NCBI GenBank assembly: GCA_900155495.1
Contig: FTLJ01001143.1
Location: 1 to 20,088, forward strand
Direction of reading: 5' to 3'
DNA: 20,088 bases
From: Porogramme epimiltina
Taxonomy: Eukaryota; Basidiomycota; Agaricomycetes; Polyporales; Polyporaceae
Shown: piece by piece, positions 8,413 through 18,881 of the stretch
Numbering within the stretch: the stretch's first letter is position 1
Layout: the number at the start of each line of letters is the position of its first letter
The notes under the pieces: model-generated
Seen by the model: the letters and a program-made list of their open reading frames with translations, nothing else
The model's database searches: none
Told to the model about the DNA's origin: nothing
Program-made: the position numbers and the translations under genes

Positions 8413-9237
8413 ATGTCTATTGTCCGCGCTTTCCTCCTACTCATGCACGCCATTCTCTACCAACTGGCGACCACGGCGCCGAACAAGACCCAACCCGGAC
8501 TCAGATATGACCATAGCGAGAGGTCTTACTTTAAGATGGCCCCCATCGTTTTCAAGGTCAGTGTGTCACTCCCCACGTTCTCATGTATTGTAGCTTTCGT
8601 TCTTGGATTTTCTTACATATATGCTTACACTCCCTGTCCTGCTTTATAGGCTCAGCGATTATTCATTTGGATGACGACGACCGCTGAGCTTGCAATCGTT
8701 GCCGCTCAACATCTGCCTCGGGTATTCTCCACCGCCATCCCCACCGTGCTCTGCCCCACCGCAAATGGACTCTTGTCCATAAAATCAACAAACATTTTGT
8801 TCACCGGCTTCGCCCTCGTCTTAGCGGGCACACTCCTCCGCCTGGCGTGCTACCGCCACCTCGGATCCCTCTTCACCTTCGACCTCACCCTATTCCCCAA
8901 CCATGCGTTAATTACCTCAGGCCCTTACGGCGTCGTCCGCCACCCCGCATACCTCGGCTCCCTCCTCGTCTTCCTCGGCCTCGGTTTTATGGACCTCTCC
9001 CCGGGAGGCTGGATCGTCGAATGTGCTAGCTTCGGCGATGCGGGTGTGGGTGTACTGGGCCGTGCACCACACATTCTCGGTATTTGGGTCCTGTTCACTA
9101 TCTGGTTTGGGTGGTGGCTAGCCGTCGGCGTTCGCCGCGCACGCATGGAGGACGCCGCGCTCAAGCAGCAGTTCGGCCGCGAGTGGGAGGAGTACGCGGG
9201 TGTCGTTCAGTGGTGGTTCATTCCTTTTGTTATATGA
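8413..9237 (+). CDS. isoprenylcysteine carboxyl methyltransferase (ICMT/Ste14)-like membrane enzyme
   Basis: Two exons (8413-8556, 8650-9237) join in frame across a 93-bp intron (GTCAGT..TTATAG) to give 243 residues. ICMTs use S-adenosylmethionine to methylate the C-terminal prenylcysteine of Ras-like GTPases and fungal mating pheromones in the ER membrane. Seen here: an N-terminal hydrophobic segment (about 3-20) and further ones near 55-72, 95-118, 148-165 and 188-208. The family signature GPYGVVRHPAYLG is at 139-151, and a C-terminal MEDAALKQQFGREWEEY block at about 214-230 is followed by WWFIPFVI. Length and order match the methyltransferase family, which basidiomycetes often carry in several paralogues. 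The ATG was chosen because it opens a hydrophobic segment and splices cleanly. A related phospholipid methyltransferase is possible, but the RHPxY and FGxEWxxY motifs favour ICMT. Confidence 0.88.
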
Positions 9238-10597
9238 AAAGGGACTGTTCTATACAAGCTGGTATACGTAAGTAGTCATATGTTATGGTATGGTCGTCTG
9301 GCATTAGTTTTACTACCCCATGTTCTCATGCCCTTCGACTCCCAGAATGATAGCATCTCGTGCACAGAGCAGCTTCCATACGTCATCGTTCACCATCCCC
9401 CTGTACCTTCCGATACTTTCACTGCGTTGGTTTGTCTCACTTGAAGGTTTCTAATGTACTCGGCGAGATGCGTACATCTACTTCCCGTGTGCATATAACT
9501 CGTCCAGCCTCCCCACTAGTTTCCGACCATCCTTTCTTGCACTGTTGTTGTCTGCGTCCGTCTCGTCTCGCCATGTCCGTCGCTCTAAGTATATTGTATG
9601 AATTGCTTACTAGTCATATTACCGGCTGCGCGTGGGTCTACTCACATCGCCTCCGCGCTCCTCCCAGTCTCTATGACCCTTGCCAAAAGCAGCATGCCCA
9701 CCCTTGGAGACCACAACTCCCGAGTGCCACACAAGAACGCCTCCTTGTCTTGAACAGTGAAAATTGAGTGAAGGGACCTCTACAAAGTGTGTGAATCTTC
9801 CCGTCGCCCGAGGACAAGGCAGGCTGTTCCAAGTACGCCGGCGAGGGATTGGCGGGTGACAGGTCTAGTCCGCCCGTGCGTTCGGGACGGGCGGCGAGCG
9901 TGCTTGCGAGAGGGTGGAATGGAGACAAGACTGTAAGTGGAGGAACCCCGTACGCGGTTCCTGTCGAATAAATGGAACAAGCCGGACTGGGCTGGGGTCG
10001 TCTTCGGGGTCGCACGCCCGTGCCGTCGGATGAAGCCTCCGTTCGCCCCCGCCAGTGCTGGGCCTCTGGGGTCAACGGATTGTACGATAGGGGAAGATGG
10101 ATCAGGGAGCCACGTGGCCACTGGATTCAGAACACCGTCCCAGAGCGAGTGGAAGAGGCCTGCAAACGTTGGGGAAACCCACGGCCAGTGTTACATCACG
10201 CCTTGAACACACCCTGACATTCCGTTAAGATCCCTGTTGGCTTCTATTAATGTGCGCTGGGAGGAAAAACCCGAGGCCTGTAAAAACCTTTTGTCCAACG
10301 CCAACCTTCTGGCGCGGTTTTTTATGGGACAAAAACGGGGGAATCACCATTCTGTCTCCGACCGCCGAGCCCCTGGTGGTCGCCTGCAGTGCTAGTGCTA
10401 TGGTCATCACATTCAAGCATGCGGGTCCGGCAGAATCCGGTGGAGTCCGGCGGGCATTCGCCCATAATTGTACTGTTCACGAATAACCGGTATGCCACGT
10501 GTGCCCCTGGCGTCCGCTTGCCAGAAGTATATTAGCGTGCCTCAAAGCTTGTGTACCCGTCGGGCGGCGCCATTTTAGTTCTACCCCACTTTCCAGT
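9238..10597. other. intergenic, no gene recognised
   Basis: Several overlapping ORFs of 60-135 codons occur on both strands, with no motif, plausible splicing or coherent composition. A cluster of TCCGG/TCCGGCGG variants lies at about 10425-10455. The region upstream of the forkhead start should hold its promoter, but no specific element is called. Confidence 0.4.
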
Positions 10598-11569
10598 ATG
10601 AAGCGCGACGAGAGGATCCGCCCACCTTCATTCACCTCCCTCACTCCTCTCTACCCGACTCCTCTCCACATCATCCACTGGCACGGGAACGCCACTCCAA
10701 GTCTCTCGAGCTCCGCTCTCAGGGTATGTGTCTGGTCCCGCAGTTCCTTACCAGTACTCGCTAACACGACCCGCTTGCAGACATCTACAGCGCTCGGTGG
10801 TGTGCACACCTACAACATCCCTGCGCCCCAGTCCCTCGTTTTTCTGCCCCCTCTACACCCATACCAGAGCAAGGAGTTGAACTCCTCGCCGGTCACACCG
10901 ATACCATCTCTTGCCCCCAACAACAATCGCTTTTCTGCTGCCCCAGCCGGGTTTGATGCAAGCAATAGCAGAAGTCCGGTGCTATGTGATGGCCCGTCCA
11001 AACACCCCTCAGACGCAGAGGTTCGGCACTTCCTTGGATTTCATCCGGGACAGAAGCTCGATCTCGATTCCCTCAAAGATCCGCCTCCAGGACATCGTCC
11101 ATCCCAGATTATCAAGCACCTTGCCGTCCTGGCTATTCTCGGGAGCCCGGATAGGAGACTTACCTTCGACGGTATATGCAACGCGCTCGAACGCAGGTTC
11201 GAGTGGTTCCGACTACGAGCCAGCGGAGAAGAGGCTAGTTGGAAAGTGAGTAGATGTTTCGGTTGTTCCGGATTGTGAGGCTGAATATCACGACTGTAGA
11301 GGAGTCTTCGTCACGGCCTGTCCCTCCATGCATGCTTCAAACGTTGTCGAAAGCTAGTAACAGAAGGAGGTTATGGTTATTGGACCATCGGAGACTGCTC
11401 TGTGAGTAATGCCAAAAAGCGACTGGTCAAGCGGAGTAGGGGGCGGAAAAGGGAGGACAATGCTCCTTCTTCGCTGGACAACCAGGAGCGTCTTCCGATT
11501 GCTCTCGTTTTAGTAGGCCTGAGGAGTGCGACGAGTGGCCTTCCGGTAGCTACCGATAGCAATGGTTAG
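10598..11569 (+). CDS. forkhead-domain transcription factor, divergent
   Basis: Three exons (10598-10723, 10781-11245, 11300-11569) join in frame across introns of 57 and 54 bp, the first with a consensus CTAAC branch site, giving 286 residues. Residues 1-140 are Pro/Ser-rich. The forkhead domain spans about 147-245: HRPSQIIKHLAVLAILGSPD, then LTFDGICNALERRFEWFR, SWKRSLRHGLSLHACFKR, and EGGYGYWTIGD, followed by a basic stretch KKRLVKRSRGRKRE (about 236-249) that fits a nuclear localisation signal. The conserved recognition-helix core RHNLSLH reads RHGLSLH here, with the DNA-contacting Asn replaced by Gly at 203, and the usual KNS before it is KRS. The tail beyond 250 is short. An in-frame ATG at 10499 would add 33 residues; 10598 is preferred because it follows a non-conserved upstream stretch. 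DNA specificity may be altered or weak. Confidence 0.85.
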
Positions 11570-12550
11570 GGCTTTTCATCTCACCCCACAATCTGTAACT
11601 CGCCGAGAGATTATCTATTTCTCGATGAATCATAGTTCTCTTTACGCATACATCATTTGCTTCGGGCCTTTCCATCTTTTGAGAGTCGTCTTTCCCCGGA
11701 ATACACCTCCTTCCCCAGCATAGTGACGGCGTTAGTGTCTTATCATCCTCTCCGAATACGTTGTTCGCATATGAATACATGATACGCTTTTGGATACTCT
11801 GAAACTAGTCGACTCAGATACTATAGGAGCCCGTATTCAGCTCTGGATCTCAAATATCAGTTCGATGTTGCTCTAGCACCCTTTGCATGGTGAGCATGTA
11901 TGATTTTGCTCACGATGGCTGTTCGTTGATTGTCGGCTTGCTCGCTCTCCTCTAACTTAGGGTGACCATCATTATTATCATCACCACCGCGTCATCCAAA
12001 TCCCATATCCACCCCCGACGCCACCACCCCAAAGCGTGATAGTGGAAGGAAGGGTCAATGATTCAGCATGATTATAGTCAACGGTAAGGTCAACCATTCG
12101 CCGCTATTCCATCGGACACTAAGAAGATATTCCTGTGCGTCCTACCAGCTGAGGCATCGTTGTCGACATTCATCACCGCATTAGTAGGGAAGTACCCTGG
12201 ACCTTCGCGTGTTCGCGTCGGCCAAGTGCATCGCTATTGCGATGGATGACTGCGATGACGATCCCAAAGAAGGGACAGGCTGGCAGGAATATCATCGTCA
12301 TTATCCGAGGAAGGCTTTTACGTCGTTTTCTTGTCCGTCTCGAGACGTGAAAGTTTAGATTCATAGCAGTCAGCAGTACCAGGACAGTATTGTTCGGGGT
12401 GTGGGTGACGTGCACTGTAAAGAGGCGGATCCTGGCGTGGGCGGTGCCAACAAGAAGGCCTGGGGACGATGAGTTGGCAAGTTGCATAGGTGGATTCCAT
12501 CCACTGATCATGTTTTTGGGTTATTCGCGCATAGCTACTACCCTCACCGA
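11570..12550. other. intergenic, no gene recognised
   Basis: This is lower-GC sequence with short ORFs only. Minus-strand ORFs around 12173-12511 have a mildly hydrophobic stretch but no domain. The first part probably holds the 3' end and terminator of the forkhead transcript. Confidence 0.4.
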
Positions 12551-12566
12551 TAGGGCGTAACACGGG

Positions 12567-12602
12567 TCGGGCACGGGTAGACTTAGGTCTACCCTTACCC
12601 GT
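12567..12602. repeat. inverted repeat (hairpin)
   Basis: CGGGTAGACTTAGGTCTACCC (split in the middle) forms a near-perfect palindrome, extended outward by CGGG on the left and CCCG on the right. It is adjacent to a GGGTAC/ACCCG-rich region and may be part of the same repeat family. Confidence 0.6.
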
Positions 12603-12842
12603 CACGCAGGGGTTTTCTATCCCCGTCCACGGCAATTGATCACTGGCATCCGTATGCAGGCTGTGGCCGAGACACGGGGAGGCGGTGCGCGAGCGAGCGA
12701 AGTGAACGAGGAATTTGTGGAGCTGGGCCTTGACTGGGATAGGCGGGCGACGGAAGTAGCAGGCGGGGTAGAAGGCGGCACAGAAGAGAGGAGGGGGCTT
12801 GCGTGTTCACATATTCGATGATCCCTGCCGAGCTGTCCAGCA

Positions 12843-13080
12843 GTGTTGAGTAAGTGTTGCGGGTACCCACGGGTTGCCCCACTACCCGCGCGGACGGGTA
12901 CGGGTATACCACGGGCCGCTCATTGGGCACCCTTACCCACACCCGCGCGGTTTTATACTCGTACCCGCTACGGGTATATCCAACCCGTGTCATGGTGTAC
13001 ACGGCATCAATGGGTACGCCCCGAGTCCGCAGATGAGCACCCTTACCGGAGCCCGCTGCCAGTATACTAATCCCGTTGTG
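12843..13080. repeat. GGGTAC/ACCCGCG-rich degenerate repeat
   Basis: Many variants of GGGTACCC, CGGGTATA, ACCCGCG and TACCCGC recur on both strands with irregular spacing. It looks like an expanded and decayed short palindromic repeat. Reading frames through it (RVGYTRSGYEYKTARVWVR on the minus strand) reflect the repeat rather than a protein. Confidence 0.65.
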
Positions 13081-13655
13081 ATGCATGATCCAGCAGCTCG
13101 TGTCTGGGAGTTGGTCGATGAGCAGTAGAATGCTCTAACAAGTTGGATGTGTTTCGGAAGTTGAGGATGTCGACGTCGGAATACATATAAACGATGTCTG
13201 AACATGGATTTTCCCGGTGACTCGCTCGCGCGAGCGCCACCATCCGATAGGGTATCGTACTCGTATATAATGTATTGTAGCTCGCCGAATGCACCCTACG
13301 CGTTTGCACCTGCCAAACGCGCCCCCGCTATGCCGTCCGTCCGACCCCGCTCCGCTTGTTCCAACAAACAATAGTAAAGAGGACTACGTGAATGCTAAGC
13401 ATGGCTTTTACGCGATCGTGTGCTCCTACGCACACCCGATGCCGTATCCATGTTGTTACGGGCTCTCGACGATGTATACTTCAACTGGTTTCTGATTATA
13501 TCTATTGCGGGCCATGCCTCATCGTAGCCCTTCAATTCGGGGAAATGTTCCGTAATCTAGTAGATATGAGCAAAATGGACACTAGCCAGAATATCATAGA
13601 GTCTCACCCCCTTACGAACTCGCTTAATGCGCCGCGAAGACTGATTTGTGTAACT
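13081..13655. other. no gene recognised
   Basis: Mixed composition with short ORFs on both strands. No repeat, RNA or protein motif was recognised. Confidence 0.4.
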
Positions 13656-14460
13656 TCAAGTTTGAGTTCGGTCAAGGTGTTCATCGATCAACTCATAGAG
13701 GACTTTCTAAATGTATCTGTCAGTCACTCAAGGCTCTGTAACACGTCATAAACTGGCTCACTTTGAATTGTTTGAGTCTTGCAGGCGTCCACCCCAGAGT
13801 TTCGACGAATGTATATCCTCCGCGCCCAGGCCGTCCAGCTTCTCCGACAGTTTTCTGGATCTTGTCACTGCTGGCAGGAGAAGAAGATGATGCAGGGTGC
13901 GAGCCGAGCGAGAATACATCGGAGTCTGAAGACATCCTGCTCGATAGTGAACTAGCGATGGATTGGGAGGTTTTCGGAGAGTGTCCCACGCGAGAACTAG
14001 AGGACCGCGTCGCGGATGAGATTGTAGCTGTATCGGTGGGCACCATTGGGTTTTGGACGAGGGGGGTGTGGAAACGGACGACACGAGTGTTTGATGTCCC
14101 CATGTCAAGCTCTCGATGGACTAGCGGCATAACCTCGAAAGGGTAATCGGTCAAGTCGGTTTCGGAAGTGAGGAGAGGGACAGGCGGGGGCGGGGTGGAT
14201 GGCCTGTCATAGGGNNGTCATAGGGGGAAGGGGTGTCAGGGGGGTAGTAACGGGGGAGGTACCCCATGCCGATGAGATGGTTCCAAATACGCTCTACGAC
14301 AGCTGTGACCTGTGCCGTGTAGTCCTGTCGTGCGCGATGCGCCGCTGGGCCTTCTGCGGGTGCCTAATTGCTGGCATGGGCTTCAGGCCTGCACTCATGC
14401 TTTCGCGGTGGGTGCCAGTCGACCGTCTCCACGGTCCAGGAACGGGTGCCAGGGGTGCTG
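13656..14460 (-). CDS. unrecognised serine-rich protein, C-terminal exons (gap and possible stop)
   Basis: The last exon (13706-13656) reads KKVLYELIDEHLDRTQT-stop and joins across a 55-bp intron (13761-13707, CTGAC branch site) to a long exon ending TLGWTPARLKQFK. That exon contains a conserved-looking helix, QVTAVVERIWNHLIGMGYL followed by PRYYPPDTP (about 14310-14230). Then come PFEVMPLVHRELDMGTSNTR, a Ser-rich disordered stretch (about 14060-13870) and the TPARLKQFK end. Two unknown bases at 14215-14216 shift the frame; the exon is continuous if the true gap is a multiple of three. Further upstream the frame runs on to about 14460 (TVETVDWHPPRKHEC) but has one in-frame TAG (14366-14364), so either an intron ends there or the gene is broken. 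No family is recognised and no start is found. Confidence 0.5.
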
Positions 14461-14639
14461 GCTTAGAGGATCCTGAGGGCAATGGGATAGGAGCGACGGC
14501 TTGTGCTTGCGATGCTCAGGAATCGCAGCTGAGGAGGGAAGAGGGGATGCACAACTTGGAGCGGCGGCGGAGGATGTCGATGTGGGAGACGCGACGGTGG
14601 AACGGGAGCGTAGAGCCTTTGCTCTCGTCCTTTACCAAA

Positions 14640-14843
14640 GCTACGAGTCACCATCTTTCCCGTGCGCCCTTCGTAGGCGTGGTCGCTATGCGCCCGCTTT
14701 AAGGAGGGAAACGGCATAGGATTGGAGGGGAGGGTGATACCGTGCTTGATGAGGAGTCGCTCAGTGCGCAGGGTGGGTGTACGGTGATGTGACGCGGACC
14801 GGGAGGTCTGCTGGGGGCGAGGGTCACGGAGCGAGTCGGACAA
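14640..14843 (-). other. coding-like stretch, possible upstream exon
   Basis: The minus strand reads RTPTLRTERLLIKHGITLPS then PSLKRAHSDHAYEGRTG and MVTRSFGKGREQRLY, with protein-like composition and no stop. It may be an upstream exon of the serine-rich gene ending at 13656, since a GTAAAG donor lies near 14640. No ATG precedes it in frame, so it may be truncated. Confidence 0.35.
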
Positions 14844-15399
14844 GCGTGCGCGCGGGGAGCGAGAGGAGAGAGAGGGCCGAGGCCGAAGGCCGAGGCGAAG
14901 GTAGGAGGCCGGAGGCGGACGTGAGATACTGTCGATAAAACAATGAGATGGAGAAAATACGAAAGACGAGTGCGCCGATGCGCGAGCTGAGAAGGGGCGA
15001 CGAAGACGAGTGAGCCGGAAGGTGACAAAACAAAGCTGATATTCGTCTGCTCTGAGGCAGGGATTAAATACATACAGAACGAACCGAAAACTGCACGGAT
15101 AAATGGTGCACGAGCCGGCGAAACACAGGAAATACGGGCGAGAGGGAACGATCGAGACTGGAAGGGCCGAGACGTATCGGGGGTGTGGTGCGGCGTCGTC
15201 CGGAGTGCGATCGTGCTTTTGGGGTCGACGTCTTGGGTGCGCGCGCGTGTCGCGCGCAGTCGTTTTGAGGTGGCTGCACTGGGCAGCCGCGCAGGATGCA
15301 CATCAACGGCGAGGATGCCAAGACGGGTAGCAGCGTCGGCGTTAATGACAGAGACGGTGGGTGCAGCCTTCTTGATGACGAGGTCGGTGATGAAGGTAC

Positions 15400-15717
15400 A
15401 TATAACCTCAGGAAAATGCTTCAGAGAGGGGTACAGGATGCACCACGCGTCGCTCGTCGGGAGGTACTTCGCCGCTGAAGTGAAAAAAGCCGCAGCGTCT
15501 TCACAAGGCAATCAGCATTCCCCTTAGAACACAAAAACGACGCCCAGTTGGCACACACCTTCCCAAACCCAGATGTTTGGATGACATCGGAGGGAATCGA
15601 GAATTGTACTCGTCAGATCCCAGACTCTACGCATCTCCTGGAGCAGGTAGCTCGCCGCCGTCACGTAGGTTTATGAGCAGCGAGAGCACCTTCGCGACCA
15701 GTCTCCTCGACATCTGT
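15400..15717 (-). pseudogene. VPS15: VPS15 HEAT-repeat fragment, downstream piece
   Basis: Reading right to left, the sequence starts TDVEET, passes through a frame-disturbed VAKVLSLLINL, then gives LLQEMRRVWDLTSTILDSLR and HPNIWVWE. It splices across a 60-bp intron (15558-15499) to DAAAFFTSAAKYLPTSDAWC and ILYPSLKHF. This is the HEAT-repeat region of VPS15, the pseudokinase-scaffold subunit of the class III PI3-kinase complex that acts in endosomal sorting and autophagy. An extra T after KHF (about 15413-15416) breaks the frame, and similarity ends a few codons later near 15400. The next residues in VPS15 and everything downstream are absent. It continues directly from the piece at 19548-19737 with about 3.8 kb between. 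Confidence 0.85.
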
Positions 15718-16166
15718 AAAGGAGCCCCAAGTAAGCACGCATTCACGCTGTAATGTCTTGAGGAGCTTTCCGTATCACACTGCCAGTGTACGTGCACTGA
15801 GCCCAATCTCTATTCGAGAATGCGTGTACACGTAGGTGGTGATGGTAGAAATCTGAGGTCTCCGTAGCCGAGGCGCGCCTGATAACAGAACGCGCCCGTA
15901 GCAATCCAATCTAATCGAGCCCGTTACACCTCCCCCCACCGGAACTCAGCATGGATGCTACGTTCGAGAATAGGATGCAATCGGTACGCTGTTCCAATCC
16001 CACACGACACCCCGCCAACCGTCATCGCCTGCCCCATACCGTTCCATCGTCCATCGTTCGTCTTCGTCATCCAACGTTGTTCGAGCGCGACGTGTGCTCT
16101 GCTCGAGAGATACGCGGTCGTCCTCCGAAAGAGTTGTACGACTGGGTTCGGGCTCCCGGGAGGGCC
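15718..16166. other. left end of insertion, no gene
   Basis: No coding pattern is visible between the VPS15 junction and the end of the 819-residue gene. Partial inverted elements near 15790-15830 (GTGTACGTGCA and TGCGTGTACACG) are short. This stretch should hold the gene's 3' untranslated region. Confidence 0.4.
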
Positions 16167-18696
16167 TCATCGAACCCCTACCTTCGTCGTCTCCTTGCCC
16201 TTGACCGACCGCGTTCCCAGCGGTTTGGACTTCGTCGCTGTGTTCGTCGTGTTCTCCTCGTTTATCTGGTATTTCTTCCGGCACTGCTTCAGTGTGCGTG
16301 GATGCGTCAGCCACTCCTCTTGTCTGGACATTGCCTTGTCGTCCAAATCTTGTCTGGCCTTAGGCCCGATCTTTTCGAGATATGGGACGTCATCATCGGC
16401 CAGTCCGTTCTCCTTCAGCCACACCGCCACGGTGGGAACGTCCAGTTTGGCTGCGTCGAAGTCTTCCGGAAACGCCACACTTCTCGCCCCTTCGGGCTTC
16501 AGCTGAGCGCCGCTATGCTTGACCAGGGCTCCATAGAGTCCGGGGACCGCGAACAATGTAGTGAACTGCCGACGATAACATACAATGGAGTAGGGCGAAA
16601 GACATTGTGGCACGGTGTGTTCCATGATCGCGTGAGCCTTTACGTCGTCGAATATGGGTGTTCCTTCGGCATCCGTCCGAATGTAGACTGGTATGTCTTT
16701 CGTCGGGTTGCGGCAACGTTTGTAGTACGAAAACCATTCTTCGGCACTGGCCATGGATCCTGGCTTCTCCAATGGTGGAAGTGCTTCTTCGACTGCAGCG
16801 GTTGTGGCGGGCTGCAGCAGCGAGGTCGAGCTCGTTGCCGCAGGCATCCCTACTTTGTTCCCTTCCTCCAATTCCTTCGTCGTGGCCTGCGATCCGCTAC
16901 CGCCTGCCTGAGACGTTCCTGCGATAGGTCCGCTCTTCATGGCCCGTTTGCCCGGATTCCGCCAATTCCATTTGATAGTTGCCATCCCTTTGATGATGAA
17001 CAGATCCTTGTTGGTGTCCAGCTGCCATATGAGGTGTTTGACGCGCGCTAGGGCCCCCGCTTGTTCGTTTGTTGCCTCGTTCATTAAGCACCACGCCTGG
17101 TCCTCCGTGTCCGGTACGAAGTTGAACCATTTGTCGCATTCGTGAACAGAGCTGTCCTGGGGGCGTACGTTCGAATCCACGGTAATAACCATGTTCTCCG
17201 GACGTTCGCCCGTCTGGAGGATCCGCCTGTTGTGGGCACGGGTCTTGCCTTGAACCACCTTGTTCACGTCCCAATCTTTGACCGGCTCCCTTTCCTCCTC
17301 ATCCCACTCGTCGCTTTGAGATTCCCAGCCCTTGTTGACCCCCGGCTCATACAAGGGCCTGTTGGCGATGTCGTCAAGTTCCATGTCGTCCCGTTCTTCC
17401 GCCATCAGTTCTCGGATTCCCGAAGTTGACAGCCCAGCTGCGGCTAGAGGAGGAGTGTTCGAGCACCCCTTCAGGGCTATTAACGGTCTCGGTTTGGTGG
17501 TAACTGTCATCGTTGGGATCGTCCGTTTCTTCTTCAAGGCTGGTTCCACTAGTATCGCCTCAGTACCTCTTGCATGACTAGGTCCTTCCTTCCGTTCGTG
17601 TGATGGCCCGGGCAGGCGTACTCGAGGTTGTCCTTTGGGTTGTAGCGACCGTTCTGAGTTCACTGTTTCCAATGGCTCGCCTCTCAGCGGCGCCGTTTCT
17701 TCGTAGTGACTACGTGTTCGCTTTTGGCCACTAGTGGATCGTTGCATCGCTTCCGGACGGAGCGTCTTATTTGTCACTGGTCGATTGTCCGTCGTGGCTT
17801 GGCTTTGGCCCGATGAAGCTTGCGCATACGAACCGGATCTGGATTCCCCACGGTGCAAGTTTCCCATCTGGTCGGTCGCTTGCCCGTGCTCGAGCACCTT
17901 GATGCGTTGTCTTGCAATCCCTAGCTCTTTTTCCAAATGATCGATCTTCTCCCAGGCCTGCTGCCTTTCCGTGCGATATCGTTCTCCGTATTTGCGTTCC
18001 CGTGCGAATTTCGCGGACCGCTCTTCCATTGACTCCTCCAAGTCCCGAATCTTCTCTTCATAGCCTTGAATCCATTGTTCGTACCTGTGTGCCTGTTGTT
18101 CGTACTCCTGGAATCGCTTGTCCTCCTCTCCCTTCTCGAACCGGCGGAAGTGCTCATATTCGGCTCGTTGTCTAACCGTTATGGCTTCCTTCAGGGCCGA
18201 TTCGAATTGAGGTTCGCGGCCAGGAGGCGGCAGGTGTCCAAAGTACCGCTTGCAGTCGTTGCAACCGTTGCCGTGGTCTGGGCACGTCAAGCCCCTTTGT
18301 GTAACTATCGACCACTGGTCGAGCTCCAGTAGCGGCGCCGGGAATCCATAGGGTAAATCCATTGCTCCAGTATGAGATGATTGGCCGAGAGACCTTCTGT
18401 GGTTGGTTGAGATTATATATTCCTGGTGTCAGAATTGTGTGAATCATTCTTAATACGGTTGCGTACTCAGGGTATCCTGAGCCCCATTGACCTCTAGTGC
18501 TTGATAAGTTCCTGGTGAAAGGCTCCGCGCCCCGACCAGCTACCGTCGTCGCCATTAAAGGCGGCGACCTCGCCCGGTCCGGTGCGCGGTTGGCTTGAGG
18601 CCCCTGACGTTGGTCACGTGCATGACCGTCGCGACTTCCATCGCGGCGGTCGTCCCTTGGCTGGTTGTCGCGAGAGTGGAAACGAGAGTAGGACAT
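16167..18696 (-). CDS. unrecognised 819-residue coiled-coil protein carried in the insertion
   Basis: Two exons (18696-18467, 18396-16167) join in frame across a 70-bp intron (GTACGC..CACAG) to a protein of 819 residues. Residues 1-50 are Arg/Asp/Gln-rich and disordered. A small Cys/His cluster CPDHGNGCNDC (Cys115, His118, Cys122, Cys125; CX2HX3CX2C) may bind zinc. Residues about 145-255 are highly charged heptad-like sequence, a strong coiled coil. A basic, Pro/Ser-rich linker follows, with KKKR near 368. The C-terminal third is folded-looking and has two blocks: ECDKWFNFVPDTEDQAWCLM to IKWNWRN (about 490-560), and EEWFSYYKRCRNPTKDIPVY to WLKENGLADDDVPYLEKIGP (about 620-780). It ends in a Lys/Thr-rich tail. 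I recognise no enzyme or integrase motif. Its open frame contrasts with the broken genes around it, so it is either recent or under selection. It may belong to a multi-copy basidiomycete family, perhaps gag-like; that is inference. Confidence 0.78.
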
Positions 18697-18881
18697 GGAG
18701 GCTGATGAGGCGGGTGCGCTGGCTGCTGTGTGTACGAAGGCAAGAGCGGTCTCGGCTACGATCCGCGAGGCGCTTCTTACGCGACTCGCTCGTCAAGCGC
18801 TACTCGGATCCCTCCGATGTCTAGGCTCCGGTAGTGACGCACCTGCACAGAGGAGTGGGCGAACCGTGCTGACGCGCTCTT

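Noticed and set aside
9360..10217. several 80-135 codon ORFs on both strands
   Set aside because: They overlap one another, lack motifs and splice patterns, and have mixed composition. Nothing supports one over the others.
14699..15511. 270-codon minus-strand ORF as a single gene
   Set aside because: Its first ~30 residues are the VPS15 fragment; the rest follows a frameshift, is low-complexity Ser/Pro/Arg-rich sequence and shows no family. It is a read-through, not one protein.
15951..17051. 366-codon plus-strand ORF
   Set aside because: It lies antisense to the 819-residue gene, whose minus-strand protein has a coherent coiled coil, a plausible intron and protein-like composition. The plus frame has no motif and is Arg/Cys-rich, as expected of a shadow.
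17150..17170. B-box-like GTTCGAATCC
   Set aside because: It lies within the coding sequence of the 819-residue gene, with no A box or tRNA fold around it.
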